Assembly (NCBI RefSeq): GCF_945859685.1
Contig: NC_079148.1
Span: forward strand, 90,711,007-90,775,006
Direction: 5' to 3'
DNA: 64,000 nt
Source of the DNA: Eupeodes corollae
Taxonomy: Eukaryota; Arthropoda; Insecta; Diptera; Syrphidae
Part shown: in pieces, positions 1-9,441 of the stretch
Position numbering within the stretch: the stretch's first letter is position 1
Layout: every line of letters begins with the position of its first letter
Notes under the pieces: model-generated
Database searches by the model: none
The model's input: only the letters and a program-made list of their open reading frames with translations
Told to the model about the DNA's origin: nothing
Program-made: the position numbers and the translations under genes

Positions 1-251
1 AAATTTGTCTTATGATTTTCTGTGCATTCCATAGCCCAACGGTACTTTTGAGCACCAACAATACGTTTAGTCCTTGGAAGTCCTTGAAAAATTCAAAAAT
101 GAGTAATCAAAAATTAGGTATAACCAAAAAAAAACCTTTATTAATAATTTTTTCATAGCTTGGTCAACAAAGGGTTAAGTATGTTCAGTTCATCGAAAAT
201 GTCAATTGCAGTCTTTTTATGGAACTCGTTTACCATTTAATCAGCCCTATC

Positions 252-395
252 ATGAATTCCATCGTAATCGGAAATTTTTATGAATCCCGAATAACTGCAT
301 CATGATATCCGTTCGTATTGGAAAATCTCATACAATTTTGCATTACGAACGGATTTCATGATACAGTAAAATTTTACGATTACGATGGAATTCAT
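252..395. repeat. MITE-like imperfect inverted repeat (foldback ~144 bp)
   Basis: The 19 bases at 252-270 (starting ATGAATTCCATCG) are the exact reverse complement of 377-395. The similarity continues inward through arms containing ATGATATCCGTTCGTA and TACGAACGGATTTCAT, with a small insertion in the left arm. There is no coding potential. The structure fits a miniature inverted-repeat transposable element or a hairpin, lying directly upstream of the LOA-like copy. No target-site duplication is obvious. Confidence 0.65.
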
Positions 396-464
396 AACTT
401 TTTCTCCGCATCTCGTGGGACCAAGATGTACAAAAACAAAACTAAAAACAACAATTAAAAAAAA

Positions 465-1722
465 CGATGAGACCGGTATCTCCTCAGAACCGGGCGGCAG
501 TTTGGCGTCAAAGCCTACTGCCGTATCTCGTGGGCCAACACAGAGAAGGGAGTAGTGGCTAACCATGGACCCTCTTCTGCTGTTGGTAGCAACGAGAATA
601 TGAAGGTAGCGATACCTAATTTCAGTAGCGGAAGGGATGTGAAAAATGGCCCTACCACTTCTAATGAGAATACTTCCAGAATTGGAAAACTCTCAAAAAG
701 CCTTTATAGACAAAGGTGGCAAGCGGCGAAAATCCTAGAGGGCTCTGGTGCATCATCGGGGGCTGAAAGGACACCGAAGCAAACCGCTAGCGTCAAATGG
801 GCTAAAAGCATACTTGCTACGACAAGGACCAGTAAGGACTCTACGTCTAAAAGAGAAGGGTCTCTTGAGGGAGCCGTACCAATACCAAAACGGTCTCGGG
901 TGCACACCACCAGCACTCCCCTCAATCCCATCAAGAAACAATCCAGTTTCAGTGACGTTGCGAAGGGCAAAGTCGTGGTTGCGGTAATTGACAGGAGCGA
1001 TGATGATGGCACAATATCGGCTGATCGTTGGCAGTTGGTCAAGGTTAAGCTCTCGGGTGGCTTTTTAAGCATTTTGAGGAAGCTTCCATGACCAATTCCT
1101 TCCATAAGCGATGGGGGTTGGCATCAAGGCTATGTCAAACTCATGGTTTGTGGCGAACAGAGATCTTGTGACTTACTGTGACAAACTCGCTGTCAGCCGG
1201 TTAGGTGAAGTTTGGCCAGATGCGAAGCTTGAGGTTGTCGCTAAGGAAGACATTCCTAGCAGACCTAGAGCCCGCATTTGGATTGTAATCGAACATGCTT
1301 GTATAGAGGACATTCTCGAGATGATCAGAGTTTGCAACCCGTCCCTTCCGACGCATAACTGGAAGATAGCGAAGCTAGAGGAATCTATTAAATTTCGAAG
1401 CTATAAAAAAGATGAGGTTAACGTGGAAAGCGGGCCTCCAAAAACAACCGAAGGTGAACTAGCTGTTGGTGGGCCCGGGACGTCGTCTTCTCTCCTAACA
1501 GAGGGTGACGATGCACCCATGCCCTCTCCAATCGCGACTCCACCCTCTGAAAAAGTCGTAGACATTCCATCCTTAATGGAGACTGAGGACGACCTTAACA
1601 TGATCCTTCTGACCGAGAAAGAACTCTTAGGTTCGTCCTCAAACTCAGAGAAGCAGAACAAAACCATGGTGGAGGTTGATCTGTCTAATGGTAGCCAAAA
1701 TGCTGCAGTTAGTACAGATTAA
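465..1722 (+). pseudogene. LOA-like ORF1 (nucleic-acid-binding Gag-like protein), frameshifted
   Basis: The first ATG that stays open is at 465 (MRDRYLLRTGRQFG...), upstream of the GTG at 555, and there is no stop between them. The frame runs to about 1091 and then shifts; the second half continues from 1111 to the stop at 1720-1722. The second half carries a conserved block (GEVWPDAKLEVVAKEDIPSR, then ARIWI, then NPSLPTHNWKIAKLEE) that resembles the DUF4780-type ORF1 region of insect non-LTR elements. The N-terminal half is Ser/Lys-rich and basic. The C-terminal tail is acidic and Ser-rich. Its last 23 nt overlap the start of ORF2 in another frame. Confidence 0.7.
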
Positions 1723-4700
1723 TTTCCAACACTCCATAAAGGCCTCGGCCTCACTTCTTCTCCGTCTGGCAAGAAACGGGGAAGACACTGTCCTGATCCA
1801 AGAGCCATGGATTGTGGGATCCGTTTTTCGAGGACTCAGGACTCCTGGGTACTACACATTGTGTGTGACAGATAAAGGTGAACCTAGATCTTGCATACTA
1901 GTGAAACGTAGCATTAATGTATTTTTACTCCATCGTTTCAGTGACAGAGATACCACCGTAGCTAGGCTGGAAACAACCAAAGGAAGTTTCTGGCTGGTAT
2001 CGGCGTATCTTGGGCATGACCACCTTGGCCCTCTCCCTGGAAAAACCCTGGAGAAAGTCGTCGCTGAAGCGGAAAGGCAAAGGATCCGCCTAATTATTGG
2101 TCCATTGACTTTTCGAAATTATCGGAAAACTGCCTGGGCTTCATACAGGAACTCAATACAGAGTTTACTAGAACCTAGACTATCTAGTCCTTCCGCTAAC
2201 GCTAATGCACTTGACAACAAAGTCAATGACCTTACCTCAGCTATGAACAGATCGCTGGAAATTGCTTGTCCACTTATACACATAAGAGGAAAGAGGAAAC
2301 AACAATGGTGGGCCTCAGAGCTTGACTCGCTCAGGAAGGAATGCAGGAAACTCTTCAACCGAGGCAAAGCCGCAAGACTAGCCTCTCACTGGGACTCTTA
2401 CAAAGAATCCCTAAGAATCTACAAGAAGGCACTTAGGAAATCCAAGCAATCTTCTTGGCGATCCTTCTGTGGCATGATAGAAGAAACTTCTGAAGCCTCT
2501 AGGTTACGCAAAATTCCTTCAACTAATCCAGCTATGCCAAGCTGCTTGAAATATACAGACGGCTCCTGGACAAATTCAAGTAATGAATCGCTGAACTTAC
2601 TATTGGACACTCACAGTTTTATACGTTCAAGTTCAAATACAACATATCCACAAGGTCTGATCACAAAGGATAAGATACAATGGACTCTCAACAGCTTCAA
2701 ACCATTTAAAGCTGCAGGACCAGATGGAATAATACCAGCCGAATTACAAAAGACTTCTGATATAATTGAACCAATCCTTGAGGCAATTTTTACCAGCTGT
2801 CTTTACCTGGTCCATGTTCCCTCGGCGTGGAGAGAAGTTAAAGTTGTTGTTGTCTATCATCATTCCTTCTAAGACCTTGAAAAGATTGATTGATATCCAT
2901 TTAAGGGCAAGTATTGATACAAGACTTCTGTCTTCGTCTCAACATGCCTACTGTAAAGGTAAATCGGTGGAAACAGCGTTACACACCTTAGTACCCACCG
3001 TCGAATATTCCCTCCATCATAAAGAGGTTACTATGGTTGCTTTAATTGACATCGAAGGTGCCAACACATCTAAATGTAGAGAGTTCGCTTCGGAAGTTAA
3101 TTCATTTAATGCTTACTAGCAGAATAATTAATTCAAAACTGGGCAACTCTTCTAGTAGACGATTCGTTAGTAGAGGGACACCGCAATGTGCTGTTCTATC
3201 CCCTCTCCTCTGGAACCTAGAGGTGAATGAAATCCTAACTAGTCTGGATGCGGAGGGCTTCAGAGTAATAGCCTATGCGGACGACGTTGCTATAGCAGTT
3301 CCAGGAAAGCATCTTAATACTCTAAAAGAACTCTTACAAAATGCCTTGGACAAACTAATACTTTGGGCTGATCGGCGTGGACTGGGTGTTATAACCCACA
3401 CAAAACCGATTTGGTCTTATTTTCGAGGAGATACAAAATTCCATTTGTCAACCCTCCTTACATTAAAGGAATCCAATTAAAATTCTCAGACGAGGCTAAA
3501 TACCTAGGTCTTGTCTTAGACAAAAAACTAAATTGGAAACGCAACGTACAGGAAAGAGTCAAAAAAGCTTCTGTAGCTCATTGGCACGCATTGGCTATAC
3601 ACATCGGTAATCGGACCGATTTTAACGTACGGTGTGGCAGTATGGTGGACTGCTTTAGAGAAAGGTATAAACAAAGTCCAACGTTCAGCCTGCATATGTA
3701 TAAGCGGATCGCATCGCACGACCCCGTCTGCGGTACTGGACACCTTGCTCTACCTAACACCTCTTGACATATTTAGTAAACAAATAGCTGCAAGCTCTGC
3801 TATCCGCCTCAATGCTTCGTCGCAGTGGACTAACAACAACATTGGCCACTCCGTAATTCTAAGGTACTTAGAATCAATTCCAAAGCACACAGACTACACC
3901 ATCCCCCAACTACAATTCGATAGGAATTTCCAGATTTCTATACCTACCAGATCTTTTTGGGAGGATAGGACATTCTTAGAGGATGAGTCAATCCACTTTT
4001 ACACAGATGGCTCAAAGACCAAGGAAGGGGTTGGTGGTGGTGTGTACTCTGAACGACTGAAATTAAGTCTCTCATTCCGCCTTCCCAATTTTTGTAGCGT
4101 GTTCTAGGCGGAACTTTTGGCGATAAAGGAAGTCTTGTCCTGGCTTAAAGAAAACGTGATATCAACATCTGATATCCGTATTTTCTAAGATAGCCAGGCC
4201 GCTATCAAATCTCTGGAATCTGTCTCTAGAAACTCTATAACAGTCCATAACTGTCGACCATCTCTAATGGAGATGGCACAACAGTTAATATTCACCTTTG
4301 GTGGGTGCCGGGCCATAGAGACATTCCAGGTAACTGTAAGGCTGATGAACTCGCCAGGAACGGTACAGTACTGCCCATCCTACCACGGTTGGCAAGTACT
4401 GGCATACCAATCGCTACTTGTAATATGTTGCTAATGCAAGACGCTGCGAGGAGGGCAGGCACCAGGTGGAACAACATCTCCACGTGTCAAGCCACAAAAA
4501 ACATCTGGCCAACACTGGATATAAAACGTTCAAGGTGCTTGCTCTCTCTAAGCAGATCGCATATAAGCTCGATAATAGGTGTCATAGCCGGACACTGTCT
4601 AATAGGAAAGCACGCCACGAGACTAGGCGTATTCTCAAATGACTTTTGCAGAAGCTGTATGGACGAGGAAGAGGAAGAAACGGTTCTTCATCTTCTCTGC

Positions 4701-4823
4701 ACATGCCCTGCTCTAGCTCGAAAATGCAAGAATTACCTAGGAGAATTCTTCGTTACCGATCTAAACGATCTTAATCATATCGGTATAATCAACCTCTCAC
4801 GTTTCGTAAGAGACTCAAGCTAG
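1700..4823 (+). pseudogene. LOA-like ORF2 (endonuclease-RT-RNase H), multiply broken
   Basis: ATG at 1700 (MLQLVQINFQHS) is preferred because the same start occurs in copy B. The endonuclease keeps its N-terminal half (VLIQEPWIVGS) but is cut at about 2100, so the second half with its catalytic Asp/His motifs is missing. RT blocks remain at 2690-2740 (GPDGIIPAELQ), 3030-3060 and 3280-3300 (AYADDV). A deletion near 2860 removes the segment before LKTLKRLIDIH, and another lies near 3060. RNase H is at 3990-4345 (YTDGSKT, AELLAIKEV after an in-frame stop, DSQAA, PGHRDIPG). A Cys/His finger (CRSCMDEEEEETVLHLLCTC) precedes the stop at about 4823. Similarity is highest to copy D. Confidence 0.85.
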
Positions 4824-4940
4824 TTCCATTGAGCTTAGGAGGAAGCCTCAAGATTCATGTGGTATCACAATGGGCCATTAAACTGGCCTAAGTGTGTCCG
4901 TTTCCATCTTGGATAGCGGCTATAACCTAACCTAACCTAA

Positions 4941-5167
4941 GGCTTTCCAAATCTCATTTACGGACAAAGGTAAACCAAAAAGATAAATCACTTGGCTGGT
5001 TTAATATTTCATATTTTTGATCGAAGGTGATTTGTAACTTACTTTAAAGAGAAAAGAGGAGGGACCTGCCTAATAATTAAAATACTTCATAATCTTTTAT
5101 TTAATTTAAATAAGACGCTTTAGGATCCGAAGGAATAGCAATCAAATAAAAATCAATAACGTGTCAA
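4941..5167. other. AT-rich spacer; possibly intron of the PIH1 gene
   Basis: No coding sequence or recognisable repeat is seen between the tail of LOA copy A and the last visible PIH1 exon. If the donor-like site at 5171 is used, this stretch and copy A are both intronic. Confidence 0.4.
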
Positions 5168-5171
5168 TTAC

Positions 5172-5798
5172 CGTATCAATTTAACGCCCGGATTCATAGC
5201 TTCAACGAAATCGCACATCAGTTCAACCATAGCTCTCCTCTCCTCGGGATCCTTGCTGTGTCTGCCGGAATCTTTAAGCACTTCTGGATTTGCCATCACA
5301 GCGAAAACAACGGGAGGATTGCGTGGACTTCCTGGAGGTACCTGAAATAACAACAAGATTGTTGTGTTGATTCGATTCAAGAGAAACAACATCTCCATTA
5401 AATTAAAGTACCCTCATGCCTCCATAAAGTGGTATGGGGTCGCTGGCTTCTTGCGGAATCACAATTCGTGTCCAACTCAGGACATTTATGAAGAGCTCTT
5501 CGCCATGCTCTGTTGTTGTTCGAATGCACATGTGGGGTTGCGGGGGATTCTTGAAATGTCTGTAGGCACGGGAGTGGCGATAGTGCGGTGGCGACGATTG
5601 TATTATCGAGCCACCAGTCATGCCATCACTTTGATACGGAAGCCCAATGTTGTTCGATTCACTAACCGAGTACGACACCGAAGAAGATGGCGTCTCAAGG
5701 GAAATACTCTCAGTCGGCCCATTTTCGCTGCCGCCTCCAACGCCACCGCCACAATCATTGGGTTCATGCTCCTGTTCCAATACAAATTCATTCGACAT
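5172..5798 (-). CDS. PIH1-domain protein, N-terminal exons (R2TP/dynein-assembly co-chaperone family), partial
   Basis: Two exons read on the minus strand. Exon 1 is 5798-5412, from ATG (MSNEFVLEQEHE) to GGMR. Exon 2 is 5341-5172, starting VPPGSPRNPP. The 70-bp intron at 5411-5342 has GT...AG ends (gtactttaat ... ttatttcag) and phase 0. The first ~85 residues are low complexity (Gly and Ser runs). Residues from about 86 match the PIH1 N-terminal pattern: CIRTTTEHGEELFINVLSW, IPLYGGMR, then VFAVMANPEVLKDSGR and MVELMCDFVEAMNPGVKL. PIH1 proteins act as Hsp90 co-chaperones in R2TP assembly of snoRNP, PIKK or axonemal dynein complexes. Taken literally, the frame meets TAA at 5168 after 186 residues, much shorter than the ~290 usual for PIH1D1. 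That TAA lies inside a good donor (ACG|GTAATT), so the gene probably continues to the left. PIH1D1 and PIH1D2 orthology is not separated here. Confidence 0.72.
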
Positions 5799-6754
5799 GT
5801 TTTTGTGCGTTTTAAAGTCTTCCTGGAAAGAGCTCCGGCACTCCTACCACCCAAAATCTCACCAAACTAGCAACAAACCAAAAACATTGTGGCTAAATTC
5901 AAGCAAACCAGTCTTCTGGATTATATTCTTTTTTTTCCCAACTTTTTCAACTCATCCAAATAAATAGAACACACAAATCGGCTTTGTCAACCTCCTATTG
6001 ACATTCCGGTAAAAATAAAAATTGACGACCCATTTGGAAAAGAATTCAATTATTGCACTAAAATCGTTAAATATCCAGCTGGGCCTTGAAGTCTATGTTG
6101 GGTTTTGTGAGGAAGAAGTTGATGGAGCTGGAAGATTTATTTTTAGACACTTTTTGTTTATTTTAACGAGTGAAACATTTAATTTCTTGAATAAATTCCA
6201 CTTTCAATCAACACAACAAAAGGAGCAGCAGCAATGTGCGCAGTAAGTTGCAAGCTTCAAGCCGCCGCCCGTGACTGTCAATGGGGTTGAGATAGCTAGC
6301 TATAGACAGTAGCTCAGTTTGACTTTTAAGTGCGATAGGGTATGCGATGGTGTGTTTGGTTTGGAATTATTTAATATTTTAACCGAAAATCAAAATAGAA
6401 GGTTTTTTTATTTTTATTTTTATAGAGTTTGGTTAGATGCAGGAAAATGGCGTTAAATGGCGCGTATTCTTAAGCCAATCATGAACACAATGACCCTCAT
6501 CATCACCAATATAAGACAGAGATTACTTAAGGTATAAAATCTAAAGTACTCTTATGGAACATGATATTTCCATGTTTCTTGGAGAAGCCGTCTGTAATAC
6601 AGTAGACATTTTTATATGGAAAACACATACAGCATCCTCAAACCATCACTGCCGAGAGAGGGTTAAGTGAAATCCTGCTGCGGATAGAGACCCTTATCTT
6701 TTATTCGAGTATCGAATTTGTTAATTCTTTGACGTTGCTACGTTTGATAATTAT
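5799..6754. other. Upstream region of the PIH1 gene; no gene seen
   Basis: This should contain the promoter and 5' UTR of the minus-strand PIH1 gene. I see no clear TATA box or CpG-like motif that can be assigned. No supported ORF is present. Confidence 0.4.
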
Positions 6755-7100
6755 GGCTGAAACACAAACACCCTTCAGCTTCGGCTTCACCTGACGTTTA
6801 CGAGTTTAGATATAGGAATTCAATGCATGCTGTCACAATGGAGCTTAGACCTCACGTTCCGTTTGACAATCGTAAGGAAAAGTACGTAATGTAATGTAAT
6901 GTGACTTCTAACGGAAGCTCTAGTTCAATTATCTGCACATTTGCTTTGTCTGACAGCTCAACAGCTGTAAAAAATGTCAACAAACAAAATATTTTCTCTT
7001 TGGAGGGAGGAAATAATAGAAATGTCATTCAAAGCAACCTTGAAGCTAGGCCACCGTAACGCAGACGAAGGCGAAGCTGAAGCGTGTTTGTGATTCAGCC
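6755..7100. repeat. MITE-like element with ~45-bp terminal inverted repeats
   Basis: The left end (GGCTGAAACACAAACACCCT, then TCAGCTTCGGCTTC) is the near-perfect reverse complement of the right end at about 7056-7100, which reads GGCTGAATCACAAACACGCT then TCAGCTTCGCCTTC on the minus strand. The interior (~260 bp) has no ORF and contains a short GTAAT repeat at 6886-6900. The size and lack of coding sequence fit a non-autonomous DNA transposon. The superfamily is not determined, because no clear target-site duplication is visible. Confidence 0.7.
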
Positions 7101-7316
7101 ATTAAATGCTTCTGTCACTTGACATAGGTGTGTTTATTAAATAGTACCCAACATACAAAACATTGTAACGTCACTGAAGTTAAACTTTGGTATTTTGACA
7201 GAACTTATTTTTAATTTTTATCAAATATTTTTGGACAAATTTAAATTACGGTGATACCGTATTTATTATTGCTTCACTGCCTCTCAGAATAAAACCTGAA
7301 ACTTTCTTTGTTAATG

Positions 7317-7840
7317 CTTTTCACACCAAACACAAATTGACAGTTCGTTCACATTAAACACTTAATTGTTTTCGTTTGACATTTTAATTTTTGCAACATC
7401 GTAAGCAAAAGTTTATTCCTCCAATCAATATTTATTAAAGTAAAACTAATTCTGATCAATTGAAATTGATTTTAATAGAAAGCTAAGTAAATCATAAAAT
7501 ATTTTCGTGTAACACTTTTGTGTCTTTCATAAATTCTTTTAACAAAACATAACTTTTGTTGCTCTAATTCAAATACTTTCTAGTCCTCCTAGTCCTCGCT
7601 AACCCACAGTTTTCTATCCTCTTCCATGTTCTGTAAAAAAGAAACAAACAAAAAACAATAATTCTCATCGTAATCGGTTGTTTTAACAACGTTTGAAAAC
7701 ATCCAAGTGAAATATTTCTTTTTGACAGCAGCCATCAACTGTTTTGTTTACATTTAATTAAGTGCTGAATGTTTCGAAAGGTTTGTTTGTTTAGTTCATC
7801 TTTTGTTTGGTGCTAGTTTTTTTTGGTTTGGTGTGAAAAG
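7317..7840. repeat. Putative MITE with 15-bp perfect inverted ends
   Basis: CTTTTCACACCAAAC at 7317-7331 is repeated as its exact reverse complement at 7826-7840. Weaker inner symmetry (CACTTAATT / AATTAAGTG) supports a non-autonomous DNA element of about 524 bp. The interior is AT-rich and non-coding. Confidence 0.5.
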
Positions 7841-7860
7841 AATACAAGTCTCCCGAAATA

Positions 7861-7925
7861 GCTTATAATCATTTATTCTCAAAACTCTGGAACAATTGAT
7901 TGATAGCCATGTACGTAAAAACACG
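7861..7925 (+). pseudogene. Short LOA-like RT fragment
   Basis: The bases TTCTCAAAACTCTGG followed by GATTGATAGCCATGTACGT closely match the RT segment of copy B at 10125-10161, which encodes a piece like FILKTLE..LIDSHVR. It is a tiny remnant of a separate LOA copy, cut by the foldback element on its right. Confidence 0.6.
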
Positions 7926-7931
7926 AAGCAG

Positions 7932-8593
7932 GACAGTTCACCTCCGCCGGTTTAACTCTGCCAGTTTACCTCTGGACAGTTTACCACCGCCAGTTTACCT
8001 CCGGACGGTTTACCTCCAGAGCAGATAAGGTAGTTTATTATTTTTAAAATTAGCATCGAATTGAAAACTTTTGGCATTTAGTTTTGTGTTGTTCTTTATT
8101 TGTATTACTTATGAAATGAATTATGACACTTCCACAACACCATAACGTTTTTTTTCTAAAGCAAAATATTCATTTGATATTTAAGTAAGTTTTTGTGTTT
8201 TTTTTTTTGAATATTTAACAGAATTCAATCTTTTTAATCAAACAAAGCTCAAATTTCTCTTTCTTCAATAGACAAGACGAGAAATTGACCATAAAAACAT
8301 TTATGAGTAACAGTTTTTAAAAATAAATAAACTCACGGCCGAATAACACTATAAAATAAAACACTAAGAAGCAGAAATATCGGCCTTTGCATTTATTAAG
8401 AAGCACCCTGTAAGCAAAATAAGCCACATTTCAAACTACCTTACCTGCTCTGGAGGTAAACCGTCCAGAGGTAAACCGGCGGTGGTACACTTTCCAGAGG
8501 TAAACTGGCAGAGGTAAACCGGCGGAGGTAAACTGGCAGAGGTAAACTGGCGGTGGTAAACTGGCAGAGGTAAACCGGCGGAGGTAAACAGTC
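7932..8593. mobile_element. Foldback (FB-like) element with tandem-repeat arms
   Basis: The left arm (7932-8036) and right arm (8433-8593) are inverted copies. Each is made of a ~14-bp unit, AGGTAAACCGGCGG / AGGTAAACTGGCAG, read on the plus strand in the right arm and as the complement in the left. The right arm has about ten units and the left about six. Both arms end inward with the same sequence (AAACTACCTTA, TGCTCTGGAGG). The 396-bp loop is AT-rich with no ORF. Long inverted repeats composed of short direct repeats define foldback elements. The outer ends read GAC[A/T]GTT[C/T]ACCTCCGCC. Related flanks (CATGTACGTAAAAACA and CATGTACCGTAAAAACA) occur on both sides, but not directly at the arm ends. 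Confidence 0.8.
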
Positions 8594-8619
8594 ATGTACC
8601 GTAAAAACAAACATCGGAG

Positions 8620-9441
8620 AAGGGATTGTGCCAAGTCACTGACCATCTTCTAGTGCGGTACAGGATGTATCACTCACTGACAAAAACGCTTTCTCAGGTC
8701 GGTAGTGGAAAGTTCGTGAATAATTATATTTCCACTTCTTAAGAGAGAAAACCTCTCCAGAATGCCCCTAGGAGCTCTTATAAACAACGGCGCTATGCGA
8801 TGAGGATTCTAAAATCCCCTGGTTCAACATTGGGGGGTGGAAGTAATCTTACCTAACTCTTATCAAGAGGCAGGAGTGGGCTTAATCCATTTTAGACTAA
8901 ACTACGACTCCACGTCAAAGGGACAAAGGTCAAACTCATCGCTGGTAACGATCAGAGGTCGCACGATCTCTATACGCTTGCTGTCGGCATGCTGGGCGAA
9001 GTTTGGCCAGTCGCTAAACTCGAGGTCGTTGCAAAGGAAGATATTCCATTCAGGCCGAATATAGGAGGTCTTAGTGCTACTACCACCTTCCCTTCCTTGG
9101 ATGTGGATGTTCATGTACCTAGGCCCTCTTCTGTCGCAACACATTCTTCTTACGAACCCTCTTCAGAAGCTGTGTCGCAGGACGTAGAGGGTCCCAGGGC
9201 TATCTTCAATTTCCCATCCTTGGATGTGCATGAGAATGTGGCGGGGCCCTCTTCTGTCGCAGCATGGTCTTCTTCTGAAAACTGTAAAGGTTTATCCCTA
9301 ATGGAGACCGATGACTCAAACGACAAAGCTCTTCCCATTGAGGAAGAAGATGAACTATTAGGTTCCTCTTTGTCTGATCTGGATGAGCTGGATTTAACAG
9401 TGCCTATTTGTAGCCAAAATGCTGCAAATACTACAGATTAA
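8620..9441 (+). pseudogene. LOA-like ORF1 remnant, copy B
   Basis: Out-of-frame pieces from about 8620 match the start of copy A ORF1. The piece 8989-9441 is open and contains GEVWPVAKLEVVAKEDIPFR, identical in layout to copy A. A direct internal duplication follows: FPSLDVDVHVPRPSSVA (9091-9141) and FPSLDVHENVAGPSSVA (9211-9261), each ending in a phrase like SS(Y)E. The C-terminus (SQNAANTTD) overlaps the ORF2 start at 9419 by 23 nt, as in copy A. Confidence 0.7.

Larger units (their letters stand above)
400..4940 (+). mobile_element. LOA-like non-LTR retrotransposon, copy A (degenerate, near full length)
   Basis: The order along the strand is ORF1, endonuclease, reverse transcriptase, RNase H, a C-terminal Cys/His finger and a 3' UTR that ends in repeats of the pentamer CTAAC (4922-4940). 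This order, with RNase H after RT and a simple-repeat tail, is typical of the LOA/I/R1-related non-LTR elements. The 3' UTR shares the stretch GATTCATGTGGTATCACAAT with copy B and closely similar sequence with copies C and D. The 5' boundary is not certain and 400 is an estimate. The copy has several deletions and frameshifts and cannot be autonomous. Confidence 0.85.

Noticed and set aside
1..120. Possible FLYWCH-type zinc-finger fragment on the minus strand
   Set aside because: A short stretch (KRIVGAQKYRWAMEC) has a vague resemblance but is cut by the window edge and lacks the conserved His and aromatic pattern.
4922..4940. Telomere-like (CCTAA)n repeat
   Set aside because: Only a few units, joined directly to a LOA 3' UTR; the same tail occurs on the other LOA copies. 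It is a retrotransposon tail, not a telomere.
5618..5967. Alternative open frames on both strands over the PIH1 exon
   Set aside because: They are shadows of the PIH1 coding frame; the PIH1 frame has domain similarity and correct splice sites.
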